Origin: Paraburkholderia fungorum
GTDB lineage: Bacteria > Pseudomonadota > Gammaproteobacteria > Burkholderiales > Burkholderiaceae
NCBI RefSeq assembly: GCF_003610895.1
Contig: NZ_MCAS01000001.1
Span: forward strand, 62,001 to 126,000
Direction of reading: 5' to 3'
Length of the DNA: 64,000 nucleotides
Positions 17,772 through 27,533 of this stretch are shown here, piece after piece. The notes under the pieces are model-generated. The model saw only the letters and a program-made list of their open reading frames with translations. It was not told where the DNA came from and searched no databases. Every line of letters starts with the position of its first letter. Within the stretch, counting starts at the first letter, position 1. The translations under genes were made by a program, and so were the position numbers.

Positions 17772-17959
17772 CGCTGCTCACGCCCTTGCTTGCCGTCTTC
17801 TTGCGTCGGCATCGCCGCTGACATGGTCGAGCTTCGGCAGGCTCGCTGCGGTGCAGCGAAACCTTGGGAGATTATGCGGTAACGCTCGCGCGTGGCGTCT
17901 GGACGGCGTATGGTGGTGGCAAGGGTTGGCGCCGTGGTCCGGCCCGACGGGAGACGTCC

Positions 17960-18211
17960 ATGAAGATACCTACCGTTCGCGCGGGCGCGCATATCGAAGG
18001 CGTGCATTGGGTTGCAGAATACGCTGAGGATGTTCACGAGATTCGTGTGTTTCGTGAAGGTCAGGAAGTGGATGTGCATAATGCGCCGTCGGCGTTGTTT
18101 GGGGATGAGGAAAATGCCGGGTCAAAGAGTACTGCCGACCATCGGGGGGTGGAGGCCGCGGTGCTGGCTTATTTGAGGCGGTTTGTGATTGAGCATGATG
18201 CTGAGGAATGA
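17960..18211 (+). CDS. small conserved-looking hypothetical protein
   Basis: An 83-aa acidic soluble protein starting MKIPTVRAGAHIEGVHW, with GGGAGAC 5-11 nt before the ATG. The sequence has alternating hydrophobic pattern (IEGVHWVAEYAEDVHEIRVFREG) and an amphipathic C-terminal helix VEAAVLAYLRRFVIEHDAEE. No signal peptide or membrane segment and no family I recognise. It stands alone between the aminotransferase gene and repeat element A. Confidence 0.6.
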   Translation: MKIPTVRAGAHIEGVHWVAEYAEDVHEIRVFREGQEVDVHNAPSALFGDEENAGSKSTADHRGVEAAVLAYLRRFVIEHDAEE

Positions 18212-18337
18212 GAGTCAGGTTTGGGGCCTGCTCGGCGGGTTGTTGTTTGTTTGTGGGTTTGGTTTTTTCTTGTTTTGTTAGTGGTTTGTTTTGGTTGTGG
18301 TTTTGTGGTGTTGGCCTTTCCTTGCTCTGGTTTCTTT

Positions 18338-18520
18338 GGCCTTTCCTTGAATTGCTAATGGTCTATTAGCGTTGCCCCTGTGCGGGGCGGCACTTACTTT
18401 CTTTGCCGCCGCAAAGAAAGATAAGCAAAGAAAGCGGCTCACCCCGCCAGCTCATAAGCGGGTCCCCCGCACAGCCACAGTAGTGGTGCATCTGGAATCT
18501 GTGTTCTCGCACACTCCGCG
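18338..18520 (+). repeat. left arm of inverted-repeat element A
   Basis: About 183 bp, matched in reverse complement by 18940-19123. It contains nested small stem-loops, for example GCCCC-TGTGC-GGGGC and CTTTGC-CGCC-GCAAAG, so the arm could fold even without pairing to its partner. Confidence 0.8.
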
Positions 18521-18681
18521 TTAGCGACACAGCGCTCATTCGCTCCCACTCCGCACTGCGTGCGTCGCGGATGGGTCTGCATGGGAAACCCGAGGCTTCG
18601 TCTCGCGTGGCGGGGGCCATCGGCTTCGCCTCGGCGAGATGCTCCCGCACTCATTGGCGAACCCCACTTGGAATGAAATGG

Positions 18682-18880
18682 CGATGCACTGCATACGTTG
18701 CAGCGCGCGCAATTGTGCCCGCCGCGGCGATGCAACAACTAGCCAGGGAACTGTGCAGACCGTGGGGTGAACGCTTGAACTGTCGATGCCTTGCATTCAT
18801 GGCAGGGCCACAGTCTCACCAGCGGCCGCGATGCAACGACGAATCAGGGATCCACACAAACCGCGCGAGCGCCAACTGGT
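18682..18880 (+). repeat. internal ~102-bp degenerate tandem repeat of element A
   Basis: Two units begin CGATGCACTGCAT (18682) and CGATGCCTTGCAT (18784) and share GCGATGCAACRACKA-like and CAGGGA segments in the same order. The matching zone of element B (39515 and 39616) has the same ~101-bp period. Confidence 0.6.
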
Positions 18881-18939
18881 TTTATGAAGTACCGTTCGGC
18901 GCGCGCAGCGCCGCCGGAAGTATGACGCCCTTGTCACGA

Positions 18940-19123
18940 GCGCCGAATGTGCGAAAACACAGATTCCAGATGCACCACTACCGCGGCTGTGCGGGGGACC
19001 CACTTATGAGCTGGCGGGGTGAGCCGCTTTCTTTGCTTATCTTTCTTTGCGGCGGCAAAGAAAGTAAGTGCCGCCCCGCACAGGGGCAACGCTAATAGAC
19101 CAATAACACAACAAGGAAAGGCC
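18940..19123 (-). repeat. right arm of inverted-repeat element A
   Basis: Reverse complement of the left arm. The innermost bases differ in an arm-specific way: left CACTCCGCG, right CATTCGGCG when read on the same strand; the same difference is present in element B. Confidence 0.8.
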
Positions 19124-19228
19124 AAAGAAGTAAGCGCACAGACGAGTAAGCGCCGCGCAGGCAACCAGATGAAGAAAAGGCCAACGCCATAAGCAAACAA
19201 CCAAAGCGCCGCGCAGGCCCAAAAAAAA

Positions 19229-20437
19229 CTACTCTGCACCCCTCATCTTCTTAACCTCCGAATCCGACGGCTGCACACTAGCCCCATCAACATACCGATA
19301 AGAAGTCATCACCCCCTTCCCATCCTTAAGCCCGGTAACACCGACAAAAGCCCCCATCGTCGACTGATTATCCTGAGCCCGATAAGTAATCGGCCCGAAG
19401 GGCGTATCCACCCCTAACCCCTTGAACGCGGCGGCAAGCTTATCCGGATCAGTCGAGCCAGCCTTCCTGATCCCATCCGCAATCGACATCAACGCCGAAT
19501 ACCCCACCACCGACCCAAGCCGCGGATAGTCGTGGTACTTCGCCTGATACGCATCCACAAACTTTTTGTTCGCCGCCGTATCGATCGAATACCACGGATA
19601 ACCCGTCACGATCCAGCCAGTCGGCGCCTCCGCCCCCAAGGGATCAAGGTAATCCGGCTCGCCCGTCAGCAACGACACGACACTGCGGTCCTTGAACAAG
19701 CCACGCGTATTGCCCTCACGCACAAACTTGCCGAGATCGGCGCCAAACAGCACGTTGAAAATCGCATCCGGCTTCGCATCGGCAATCGCCTGCGTGACCG
19801 CGCCCGCATCGACATTCCCCAACGGCGTCGCCTGCTCGGCGACAAACTGCACGTCCGGTTGCGCCGCCGTCATCAGCTTCTTGAACGTCGCCACCGCCGA
19901 TTGCCCGTACTCATAGTTCGGATACACGAGCGCCCAGCGCTTCTTCTTCAGCTTCACCGCCTCCGGCACCAGCATCGCGACTTGCATGTACGTCGAAGGA
20001 CGCAGACGGTAGGTGTATTTGTTCCCATCGGCCCAAACAATCTTGTCGGTCAACGGCTCGGCCGCAAGGAAGAAAATCTTCTTCTGCTTCGCGAAGTCGG
20101 TCAGCGCAAGACCCGTGTTCGACAGGAAACCGCCAAACAGCAATTGCACCTGCTCACGCGCAATCAACTCCTGCGCGACGCGGATCGTGTCGCCCGGATT
20201 GCCGTTGTCGTCGCGCGACACTACTTCGAGCTGTTTGCCGAGCACGCCGCCCGCCGCATTCACCTGGTCGAGCGCAAGATTCCAGCCGTTCTTGTAAGGC
20301 CCGAGAAAGGCGGGCTGCGCCTTGTAGCTGTTGATTTCGCCGATCTTGATCGTCTGCTGGGCGCTCGCGCCAAAGGCCGCGAACGATACAAGCGTTGAAA
20401 CCGTGAGGCGAGAGATCCATCCTGCGCGCGTAGTCAT
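19229..20437 (-). CDS. branched-chain-type ABC transporter solute-binding protein
   Basis: Periplasmic binding protein of 402 aa (LivK/UrtA-like). The start MTTRAGWISRL at 20437 follows GGAGAAA; a signal peptide ends near FGASAQQ (about residue 27). The fold signature is seen in IKIGEINSYKAQPAFLGPYKNGWNLALDQVNAAGGVLGK and AQELIAREQVQLLFGG. It lies 155 bp downstream of the molybdenum hydroxylase gene on the same strand and supplies the binding protein missing from the LivFGHM genes upstream in the operon. The likely ligand is the operon's substrate (nicotinate or a related aromatic acid), by context. Confidence 0.88.
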   Translation of the reverse strand: MTTRAGWISRLTVSTLVSFAAFGASAQQTIKIGEINSYKAQPAFLGPYKNGWNLALDQVNAAGGVLGKQLEVVSRDDNGNPGDTIRVAQELIAREQVQLLFGGFLSNTGLALTDFAKQKKIFFLAAEPLTDKIVWADGNKYTYRLRPSTYMQVAMLVPEAVKLKKKRWALVYPNYEYGQSAVATFKKLMTAAQPDVQFVAEQATPLGNVDAGAVTQAIADAKPDAIFNVLFGADLGKFVREGNTRGLFKDRSVVSLLTGEPDYLDPLGAEAPTGWIVTGYPWYSIDTAANKKFVDAYQAKYHDYPRLGSVVGYSALMSIADGIRKAGSTDPDKLAAAFKGLGVDTPFGPITYRAQDNQSTMGAFVGVTGLKDGKGVMTSYRYVDGASVQPSDSEVKKMRGAE

Positions 20438-20591
20438 GCGTTTCTCCGTTATCAAAAGGATTGCGGGAATGCGGTCGTTTTTATCAAGCGTTCAAGCGTA
20501 TCGCGATGCTTCGGCGAGCCGTGTTGCAACCTGTACTGCAAGTGCTGCTGTGAATGCCGCGGCAAACCTTGCTGCAATGCGTGCGGCGGCT

Positions 20592-23500
20592 TCACTCCGC
20601 CCGCGGCGTCGCGCGGATTCTGGCGACGCTTGCTGTGACGTCCTGCCAGGCCGGTTTGCCGCCGGCGAATTGCTGACGCAGGTATGAGACAAGCTCGGCG
20701 ACCTGGGCGTCGTTGAAACTGTCGCGGTAAGCCGGCATCGTACCGAGTTCGGGGCGCGCAGGCGAGCCGATACCATCGAGAATCACACGAATCAGATTAT
20801 CAGGCGTCGTGCTGTGCAGATTCGTGTTAAGCGCCAGCGAGGGATGCGCGCCGAACAGCTGCGGCCCGCTGCCCGTGTGATGGCAGGCGGCACACGCGCC
20901 GTCGAATAGACGTGCGCCGAGCCCGCTTGCCGTACCCGTTATCGTACTGGCCTGTTCGTATTGACGCGCCATCGCCGCCGGATCGGCGTTGGCCTCGAGC
21001 GGATTCAACGAAGCCAGATACGTGGCCATCGCGCGAATATCGCTGTCGGGCAAGGCCGTCAGATCGCCGACGACCGGCGCCATCGGCCCGGCCGCGACAC
21101 CATGCAGCGGCGCGTGACCGTAGCGCAGATAGCTGAACAGTTCGTCTTCGCTCCAGGGAACGGGCGCGTTGGAGAGCGCCGACAGCGCGGGCGCTTCCCA
21201 CCCTTCGGCCATGCCGCCGCCCATGAACGCGGTGCCGGTTTTCTCGGCGCCGAATGCATTGCGCGGGGTATGGCACGCGCTGCAATGGCCGAGGCCGTTC
21301 ACGAGATACGCCCCGCGATTCCATTGCGCGCTTTGCGCCGCATCGGCGGGCAACGGGTTACGGCCAAGGAAAAGCCCATTCCATGCGGCCATCAACGGCC
21401 GCAAGCTGAACGGATACGCCAGCTTCGTTTCCGGCGTACGGGCGCGCACCGGCGTTTGCGCCATCAGATACGCGTAAAGCGCCTTGAGGTCGTCGTCGGA
21501 AGTGTTTTTGAACGACGTGTAGGGAAACACAGGATACAGACGATGCCCGTCGCGGCTGATACCTTGCCGCATCGCTCGCACGAATGCGTCGAGCGACCAT
21601 GTGCCAATGCCCGTCTGCCCATCGGGCGTGATGTTTGTGCTGTACACGGTGCCGAACGGCGTATCGAGCGGTTTGCCGCCCGCGTTCGGCACGCCGTTGT
21701 GCGCGGTGTGGCAAACCGCGCAATTGCCGAGCGATGCGAGCAGTTTGCCGCGCGCCACCAGTTCGGGTGCGAACGCACTCGCGAGCGGTGGCGTAATCGG
21801 CGCCATGGCTTGCGGCGCCATGGCCAGCACGCCCAACCAGCCGGCTGCGCCCGCGGCGATGGTGCCGAAAAAACCAAGCCGGCGGCGCTTCTTCCGACGC
21901 GCCGCGGCTTCCTCGGCTTGCGCATCGGCAAGCGCGGCGCGAATCGTCTCGGGCGTGAACGGCGGCCGGCGAAAACGCACGCCGGTCGCGTCGTAGAGCG
22001 CGTTGGCGATCGCCGCCGCGCCAGGCAGCGAAGCCGATTCTCCGGTGCCCATAGGCGGCTCGCCGTGACGCGGCATCATCACCACGTCGATCACCGGTAC
22101 TTCGCGGAAAGTCAGAATCGGATACGCGCCCCACTCCTGACTCGTCACCGCGTTATCGCTGAACGTCACGCGTTCTTTCAACGCGCGGCTGGTTGCCTGG
22201 ATCACATTGCCGTGTATCTGATGACGTACGCCATCGGGATTCACCATTATGCCGGTGTCCTGCCCGACCACCACACGCGTCACGGCAAGCTCGCCGCTCT
22301 TGCGATTGACTTCGACATCGGCGACCCAGGCGGACCATGCCGCGCCGAACCCCGGGAATTTGCTGTGCACATAACGGGCGTAAGCAAAGCCTCTACCGCG
22401 TGCAACGTCGCCCTCGTCCTGAGTTTCCTCTTTCGACGCGCTAGTACGCGCTTGCCAGCCGGCTTTCTCGGCGACCGCCTTGACGAGATCGATCGCACGC
22501 GGATCGGTAAGATGTTTCAGCCGAAACTCAACGGGATCGACGCCGGCTTCTGCCGCGAGTTCGTCGATGAAAGACTCATGCGCGAACGTATTCGGCAACG
22601 CGGACACACCTCTTAGCCAGGACGCGCGCACGATCGGCGGCGTGTCGTCGCAGACAATGCGCATGGTCCGGTAGTCGTATGGCGGCACCGACGTGCGGTC
22701 GCCCATTTCGAGGACCTGCGGCTCTGCAGAGAGGGTTCCGGTGAGCAATAGCGCCAACGTAGGGGCGTCGTTCGATGGATAGCGCGTGGCGAAATCATAT
22801 GCCGCGAGTTCGCCCTGCGCGCTCAACGCGCCGCGCACATCCATCAACTGCGCAGCGCCTTTGGGCTCCCAGGCATGCTCGTCTTCGCGCGATAGTTGCA
22901 CACGCACCGGGCTGCCGGTCGCGCGCGAGAGCAGCGCGGCATCGGCGGCAACATCGTCCGCACAATTGCGCCCGTAGCACCCTGCCGCTTCCATGCGCAC
23001 GATTTCGATGTGCGCTTCATCCAGTGCCATCAGCAACGCGAGATCGGCGCGCAACGAATGAGGATTCTGCGTGCCCGACCAGACCTTCAGCTTCGCATCC
23101 CGGTAATCGGCCACCGCGCACGAGGGCCCAATCGACGCATGCATCTGAAACGGCCATACATAGGTGCGTTCCAGCGTTCGGGCAGGATCTTGCGCGAGCA
23201 CTGCGTCGACATCGCCCTCGATCACCAGATCGCGCCGTTTGGCCGGATTGGCCCTTAGTGCGGCTTCCACTTCCTCGCTGGTTTCTAGCGGCGGCAAACC
23301 CTCTACGGTTTTCCACCGTACATTCAATCGCTTCACAGCCTGCTGCGCGATCTCTTCGCGCCCAGCGACGATACCGACGAAATCGCGAATCACCACTACC
23401 TTGACGATGCCGGGCAAGTCACGAATAGAATCTTCATCGACATGCAGCAAGCTATTGCCGATGAACTCGCCCTGCGCGACACCCGCATACGGCGGCCGGA

Positions 23501-24206
23501 CGACTCGGCCGTGCAACATGCCGGGCACGCGCACGTCGTGCACGAAGCTCAATTCGCCCGTGGCTTTCGCGGGGATATCGACACGCGGCGAGCTTTTACC
23601 GACGATCCTGTACGTGTCGGGTGATTTCAAGGGCGCATCGGTGGCGAGCGTCAATTCGATGCGCCGGCCGGTTATCAATTCGCCGTAGCTCAGGCTTTTG
23701 CCCGTATCGCCGTCGCGCTGAAAAACCACGCCGTCGCGCACATCGAGCTGCTCCGCGCTGACCTCCAAACGCGCCGCCGCTTCCGTCAGCAGATATTGCC
23801 GCGCTTGCGCCGCTGCGTGCCGCAACGGCACCGCCGATATCTGGATCGTCGCGCTCGCGATCGTGGGCCCCTGATTCGGCACTTCATTCGTATGGCCAAG
23901 CACGATCGACACGCGCGTCAACGGCACATCCAGTTCTTCCGCAACAATCTGCGCGAGCGCCGTGCCAATACCCGTACCGAGATCGACGTGACCGTTGAAC
24001 GCCACCACGCTGCCGTCGTCGCGCACAACAAGAAACATGTCCGCTTCGGTCGGCACGAACGAAGAGCGCGACCCCGGTTGCCCCGCCGCCGCGCGCACCG
24101 GCGCTTGCGGCGGCCGCGTGACGATCAGCACATTCTGCGCGTCGTAGAGTTGCTGCCGCGACGGCGGTGCGGACCGGCGATCGACACTGAAATCCGGCCC
24201 GGTCAT
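20592..24206 (-). CDS. NicB-like molybdenum hydroxylase fused to triheme cytochrome c
   Basis: A 1204-aa large subunit of the nicotinate dehydrogenase (NicAB) type. The first ~750 residues are a xanthine-oxidase-family molybdopterin domain; the catalytic Glu is in GTGESASLPG near residue 721. A basic stretch RRKKRRR and a helix (about 772-795) follow, then a C-terminal cytochrome region with three CxxCH hemes: CAVCH (~828), CSACH (~973), CAACH (~1103). The layout implies a cytoplasmic hydroxylase passing electrons through a membrane anchor to periplasmic heme. The ATG at 24206 overlaps the stop of the small subunit. The family hydroxylates N-heterocycles with water, e.g. nicotinate to 6-hydroxynicotinate. 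Exact substrate inferred from the neighbouring reductase and enamidase. Confidence 0.85.
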   Translation of the reverse strand: MTGPDFSVDRRSAPPSRQQLYDAQNVLIVTRPPQAPVRAAAGQPGSRSSFVPTEADMFLVVRDDGSVVAFNGHVDLGTGIGTALAQIVAEELDVPLTRVSIVLGHTNEVPNQGPTIASATIQISAVPLRHAAAQARQYLLTEAAARLEVSAEQLDVRDGVVFQRDGDTGKSLSYGELITGRRIELTLATDAPLKSPDTYRIVGKSSPRVDIPAKATGELSFVHDVRVPGMLHGRVVRPPYAGVAQGEFIGNSLLHVDEDSIRDLPGIVKVVVIRDFVGIVAGREEIAQQAVKRLNVRWKTVEGLPPLETSEEVEAALRANPAKRRDLVIEGDVDAVLAQDPARTLERTYVWPFQMHASIGPSCAVADYRDAKLKVWSGTQNPHSLRADLALLMALDEAHIEIVRMEAAGCYGRNCADDVAADAALLSRATGSPVRVQLSREDEHAWEPKGAAQLMDVRGALSAQGELAAYDFATRYPSNDAPTLALLLTGTLSAEPQVLEMGDRTSVPPYDYRTMRIVCDDTPPIVRASWLRGVSALPNTFAHESFIDELAAEAGVDPVEFRLKHLTDPRAIDLVKAVAEKAGWQARTSASKEETQDEGDVARGRGFAYARYVHSKFPGFGAAWSAWVADVEVNRKSGELAVTRVVVGQDTGIMVNPDGVRHQIHGNVIQATSRALKERVTFSDNAVTSQEWGAYPILTFREVPVIDVVMMPRHGEPPMGTGESASLPGAAAIANALYDATGVRFRRPPFTPETIRAALADAQAEEAAARRKKRRRLGFFGTIAAGAAGWLGVLAMAPQAMAPITPPLASAFAPELVARGKLLASLGNCAVCHTAHNGVPNAGGKPLDTPFGTVYSTNITPDGQTGIGTWSLDAFVRAMRQGISRDGHRLYPVFPYTSFKNTSDDDLKALYAYLMAQTPVRARTPETKLAYPFSLRPLMAAWNGLFLGRNPLPADAAQSAQWNRGAYLVNGLGHCSACHTPRNAFGAEKTGTAFMGGGMAEGWEAPALSALSNAPVPWSEDELFSYLRYGHAPLHGVAAGPMAPVVGDLTALPDSDIRAMATYLASLNPLEANADPAAMARQYEQASTITGTASGLGARLFDGACAACHHTGSGPQLFGAHPSLALNTNLHSTTPDNLIRVILDGIGSPARPELGTMPAYRDSFNDAQVAELVSYLRQQFAGGKPAWQDVTASVARIRATPRAE

Positions 24207-24709
24207 ACGCGCGCTCCCTGATCCGGCGCCGGTTGCGCGGCGAGCAATTGCGCAGCACGCTGCACCGCACGCACGATCTCGACGTGCGTGCCGCACCGGC
24301 AGAGGTTGCGCGACAACTCCCGCCGAATCGTCTCGACACCTGGATTCGGATCGCGATCGAGCAACGCTTTGGCGGTCATGATCATGCCGTTCAGGCAATA
24401 GCCGCACTGCGCGGCCTGTTCTTCGATAAAGGCCTGTTGCACCGGATGCAGCGCGGCACGCGTACCCAATCCCTCAAGCGTGGTGATCTCGCGGCCCAGC
24501 GCAACCTTCGCGGTCGTCACGCACGAACGCGTCGGCACGCCGTCGAGCAACACCGTACACGCACCGCATTCGCCGAGACCACAGCCGAACTTGGGCCCAT
24601 TCAACGCGAGGTCGTTACGCAGCAGATACAGCAGTGGCGTGTCGGCAGCGGCGCCGACCAGATAGATCGCGCCGTTGACATGCAGCGCAAGCGGTGTCGG
24701 GCGGTTCAT
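24203..24709 (-). CDS. NicA-like [2Fe-2S] small subunit
   Basis: A 168-aa iron-sulfur subunit for the adjacent hydroxylase. The plant-type [2Fe-2S] cluster is in GPKFGCGLGECGACTVLLDG with a fourth Cys downstream (RSC), and the second cluster in QCGYCLNGM and CRCGTH. The start MNRPTPLALHVNG at 24709 best matches the usual short N-terminus; ATG 24715 and GTG 24724 are also in frame. Coupled to the large subunit by a 4-bp overlap. No FAD subunit is present, consistent with the cytochrome-fused partner. Confidence 0.88.
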   Translation of the reverse strand: MNRPTPLALHVNGAIYLVGAAADTPLLYLLRNDLALNGPKFGCGLGECGACTVLLDGVPTRSCVTTAKVALGREITTLEGLGTRAALHPVQQAFIEEQAAQCGYCLNGMIMTAKALLDRDPNPGVETIRRELSRNLCRCGTHVEIVRAVQRAAQLLAAQPAPDQGARV

Positions 24710-24740
24710 GACCATGCCGGCCACGCCGTGCGGCGCGCGT

Positions 24741-25940
24741 TCAAAGCACCACCGGCACTTCGGTCGCCGGTGGTGTATTGCGGCTGCGCCGGCAGCGGAT
24801 CAATCCGTCGATCATCACCATGCCGACGCCAGGAATATCGCCGAGTTGCACACTTTCCAGCAGCGTATCGGCCGCCGTGTGCTGCGCACGGTCCATGAAG
24901 ACGAGGTCGGCGGGACGGCCCACTTCGATCAACCCCTGACGCAGATTGCGTTGCCGCGCGGTGTTGCCGGTCGCGAAACAGAAGGCGATTTCCGCGGGGA
25001 CATCGGCGAGGCTCGAAATCAGCGCGATCATCCGCAGAATGCCGAGCGGCTGCACGCCGGAACCCGCCGGGCTATCCGTGCCGAGAATGATCCGATGCGG
25101 ACACTTCAACTCGATCGCATGGCGCGCGGTAAGCAAGGCGATCCGTTCGTTGCCGTTGTGAACGATCTCCAGCGCGCGGCTCGATTGCTCGCACAGATCG
25201 CACACGTGCCGGTAGGACAGCGACGTATGGCCGCCGTTAATGTGGCCGATCACGTCCGCGTCGGCGGCGAGCACCACGTCGCGATCGATCAGACCCGAGC
25301 CCGGAATCGACGGACCGCCCGTGTGAATCGTGCTTTGAATGCCATACTTGCGTGCCCAGGCGACCATCTGTGCCGCTTCCTCGCCGCCCTTCACACTGCC
25401 GAGACCGACTTCGCCGAGCAGCTTCACGCCCGCTTCCGAGAGCTCCTTGAAGTCCTCTTCGACCATGCCCTTCTCGATCACCGGCGCGCCCGCCATCACC
25501 TTGACGCCGCCACCGACACCCGCGCCACGCATCCCTTCAAACGAACGTTGAGCGGTAATCGCGAGCGCTTTTACGCCGACCACATCTTTCGGACGACCAG
25601 GCAAATGCACCTCGCCGGCGGAAATCATGGTCGTCACGCCGCCGTTCAGATTCGATTCGATCCAGCCCATCTGATTCTGCCGCGGCGTCCAGTCGCCGAA
25701 CACCGGGTGCACGTGAGAATCGATCAGACCCGGCGCGACCGTGGTGCCTTTGCAGTCGACGGTCGTCCGCGCGCCCTCGAGGTCGCAATCTTTTTCGCGG
25801 CCGAGCGCGACGATCACGCCGTCGTCGATCACCAGCGTGTTCGCGTCGAGAATCGGCTTATCGATGTCGCCGGATAACAGCAGACCGATGTTCGTTACGG
25901 CGACCTTGCCCGACAAGCCTGTCAACGTCTCTGCTGCCAT
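24741..25940 (-). CDS. enamidase-like amidohydrolase
   Basis: Metal-dependent amidohydrolase of 399 aa. The start at 25940 follows AAGGAGAGG. Metal ligands are visible: HVH at residues 76-78 in GLIDSHVHPVFGD, a carboxylate in the LLGEVGLGSVKGG region, His in STIHTGGPS and IGHINGGH, and Asp in LGTDSPAGSG. Sequence style and context match enamidase of Eubacterium barkeri nicotinate fermentation, which opens 1,4,5,6-tetrahydro-6-oxonicotinate to ammonia and 2-formylglutarate. Here it lies in one operon with a 6-hydroxynicotinate reductase homologue and a NicAB-type hydroxylase, which supports that reaction. Other cyclic enamides or imidazolones are possible substrates. Confidence 0.78.
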   Translation of the reverse strand: MAAETLTGLSGKVAVTNIGLLLSGDIDKPILDANTLVIDDGVIVALGREKDCDLEGARTTVDCKGTTVAPGLIDSHVHPVFGDWTPRQNQMGWIESNLNGGVTTMISAGEVHLPGRPKDVVGVKALAITAQRSFEGMRGAGVGGGVKVMAGAPVIEKGMVEEDFKELSEAGVKLLGEVGLGSVKGGEEAAQMVAWARKYGIQSTIHTGGPSIPGSGLIDRDVVLAADADVIGHINGGHTSLSYRHVCDLCEQSSRALEIVHNGNERIALLTARHAIELKCPHRIILGTDSPAGSGVQPLGILRMIALISSLADVPAEIAFCFATGNTARQRNLRQGLIEVGRPADLVFMDRAQHTAADTLLESVQLGDIPGVGMVMIDGLIRCRRSRNTPPATEVPVVL

Positions 25941-26013
25941 CTGCCTCTCCTTTCGCAACGATTGCCCGGCACGGCTTGCGCGCACACCTTGCACGCTTCA
26001 TGCGCCGATGGAA

Positions 26014-26727
26014 TCACACGCTCAGATAAGCGCGCCTCACTGTTTCGTTCTTTGCGAGTTCGCCGATCGTGCCGCTAAAGCGGATCTGCCCTTTTTCGAG
26101 GACATACGCGCGGTCACTGACCAGCTCGGCGAAATGCAGGTTCTGTTCGGATAACAGAATCGACAGCCCTTCGCGCTTGAGTTCGAGAATCATGTTCGCC
26201 ATCTGTTCGACGATCACCGGTGCGACGCCTTCGGATGGCTCGTCGAGCAGCACCAGATACGGATTGCCCATCAGCGTGCGCGAGACGGTAAGCATCTGCT
26301 GCTCGCCGCCGCTCATCTGGCCACCGGGGCGTTTCGGCATTTCACCGAGATTGGGGAACAGGCGGAACAACTTTTCCGGCGTCCATTGCGGTGCGCCTTC
26401 GCGCGGCGGCTGACGGCCGGTGTCGAGGTTTTCCATCACCGTCAGATCGGCAAACACGCGGCGGTCTTCCGGCACGAACCCCATGCCCATGCGAGCGATA
26501 CGATAAGGCGCTAGCGCAGTGATGTTTTGCCCGCGAAAACGCACTTCGCCCTGACGGCGCGGCAGCAGGCCCATCACCGCTTTCATCGTCGTAGATTTGC
26601 CGGCGCCGTTGCGGCCCATCAGCGCGACCACTTCGCCGCGGCCGACTTCGAGGCCCACGTCGAACAGAATGTGCGCGCGGCCATAGAACGCATTGAGGCC
26701 GGAGACCTTGAGCATCGGCTCGCTCAT
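26014..26727 (-). CDS. livF: LivF-type ABC transporter ATPase
   Basis: A 237-aa ATPase of the branched-chain amino-acid (HAAT) importer family. Walker A is GRNGAGKSTT near residue 40, the signature is MSGGEQQML, Walker B VLLDEPSEG. It overlaps the livG-like gene by 4 bp. The importer probably feeds the nicotinate-type operon rather than branched-chain amino acids; the gene symbol marks the family only. Confidence 0.9.
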   Translation of the reverse strand: MSEPMLKVSGLNAFYGRAHILFDVGLEVGRGEVVALMGRNGAGKSTTMKAVMGLLPRRQGEVRFRGQNITALAPYRIARMGMGFVPEDRRVFADLTVMENLDTGRQPPREGAPQWTPEKLFRLFPNLGEMPKRPGGQMSGGEQQMLTVSRTLMGNPYLVLLDEPSEGVAPVIVEQMANMILELKREGLSILLSEQNLHFAELVSDRAYVLEKGQIRFSGTIGELAKNETVRRAYLSV

Positions 26728-27533
26728 TGCAGCGCTCCTTGTCCGTGCTGGCCGCCTGCCGCTTCATGCAGCGGCGCACGAGGCTGGAAGGTTTTGCCGG
26801 TGCCGAAATAGACTTCCTGCACGCGTGCGTCGTTGCGGATCGTTTCGGCGTCGCCTTCGGCGATCAGCTTGCCGCGCGCGAGCACGATCATGCGATCGGC
26901 GTAGGCGAATACGACGTCCATGCTGTGCTCGGTAAACAGCACGCCGATTTTGTGCTCGGTGACCAGACGCTTGGTCAGCGCCATCAACTCGTTGCGTTCC
27001 TTGGGCGCCATGCCGGCGGTGGGTTCGTCCATCAGCAGCAGCTTCGGGCGGTTCGCCAGCGCGATCGCGAGTTCCACGCGTTTGACGTCTCCGTACGCGA
27101 GCACGCCGCAGGCGCGCTTCGCGTCGGCGCCCATGCCGACCTGTTCGAGCAGCGTCATGGCTTCATCGGCATAGCGCGAGCCCGCGGATTTCCACAGACC
27201 GAATGTCTTGCGTTCGCGTGAAACGAGCGCCATCTGCACGTTCTCGAGCACGGTCATCGAATTGAAGGTCGCGGCAATCTGAAACGTGCGGCCGACGCCC
27301 AGCCGCCAGATATCGCGTGGCCGCATGCCGACCAGTTCGCGATCGTCGAGGCGAATCGAGCCGGACGAAGGCTGCAGTTGCCCGTTGACCATGTTGAAAC
27401 AGGTCGACTTGCCCGCGCCATTCGGCCCCAGCAGCGCCAGCAGTTGACCTGCTTCAAGATCGAAGGACACGTTGTCCACCGCCTTCAGACCGCCGAACGA
27501 CCTGGAAAGGCCGGACACGCGCAGCAAGCTCAT
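26724..27533 (-). CDS. livG: LivG-type ABC transporter ATPase
   Basis: A 269-aa ATPase with Walker A GPNGAGKSTC, a signature segment LAYGDVKRVELA, Walker B LLLMDEPTAGM and the H-loop in GVLFTEHSMDVVF. It overlaps the permease stop by 4 bp and the livF-like start by 4 bp. The C-terminal tail (FGTGKTFQPRAPLHEAAGGQ) is a little longer than usual. Partner of the fused permease at 27530-29470. Confidence 0.9.
   Translation of the reverse strand: MSLLRVSGLSRSFGGLKAVDNVSFDLEAGQLLALLGPNGAGKSTCFNMVNGQLQPSSGSIRLDDRELVGMRPRDIWRLGVGRTFQIAATFNSMTVLENVQMALVSRERKTFGLWKSAGSRYADEAMTLLEQVGMGADAKRACGVLAYGDVKRVELAIALANRPKLLLMDEPTAGMAPKERNELMALTKRLVTEHKIGVLFTEHSMDVVFAYADRMIVLARGKLIAEGDAETIRNDARVQEVYFGTGKTFQPRAPLHEAAGGQHGQGALQ

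Larger units (their letters stand above)
18226..19218. repeat. long inverted-repeat element, copy A
   Basis: Core element 18338-19123, starting GGCCTTTCCTTG and ending CAAGGAAAGGCC. The left arm (18338-18520) and right arm (18940-19123) are inverted copies with only about six mismatches over the ~155 bp from the TCTATTAGCG motif inward. Flanks outside the core are T/G-rich on the left and A/C-rich on the right, each ending in a GCCTGC-GGCG module (18226-18239; complement 19207-19218). The middle holds two degenerate ~102-bp tandem units (from 18682 and 18784). No transposase or credible ORF. It fills the space between two convergent genes, ending 10 bp from the binding-protein stop. A second copy lies at 39122-40034. 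Confidence 0.85.

Noticed and set aside
18366..19095. Several 60-174 aa open frames inside inverted-repeat elements A and B
   Set aside because: They are encoded by the repeat arms, appear on both strands, and lack ribosome sites; they are by-products of the repeat.
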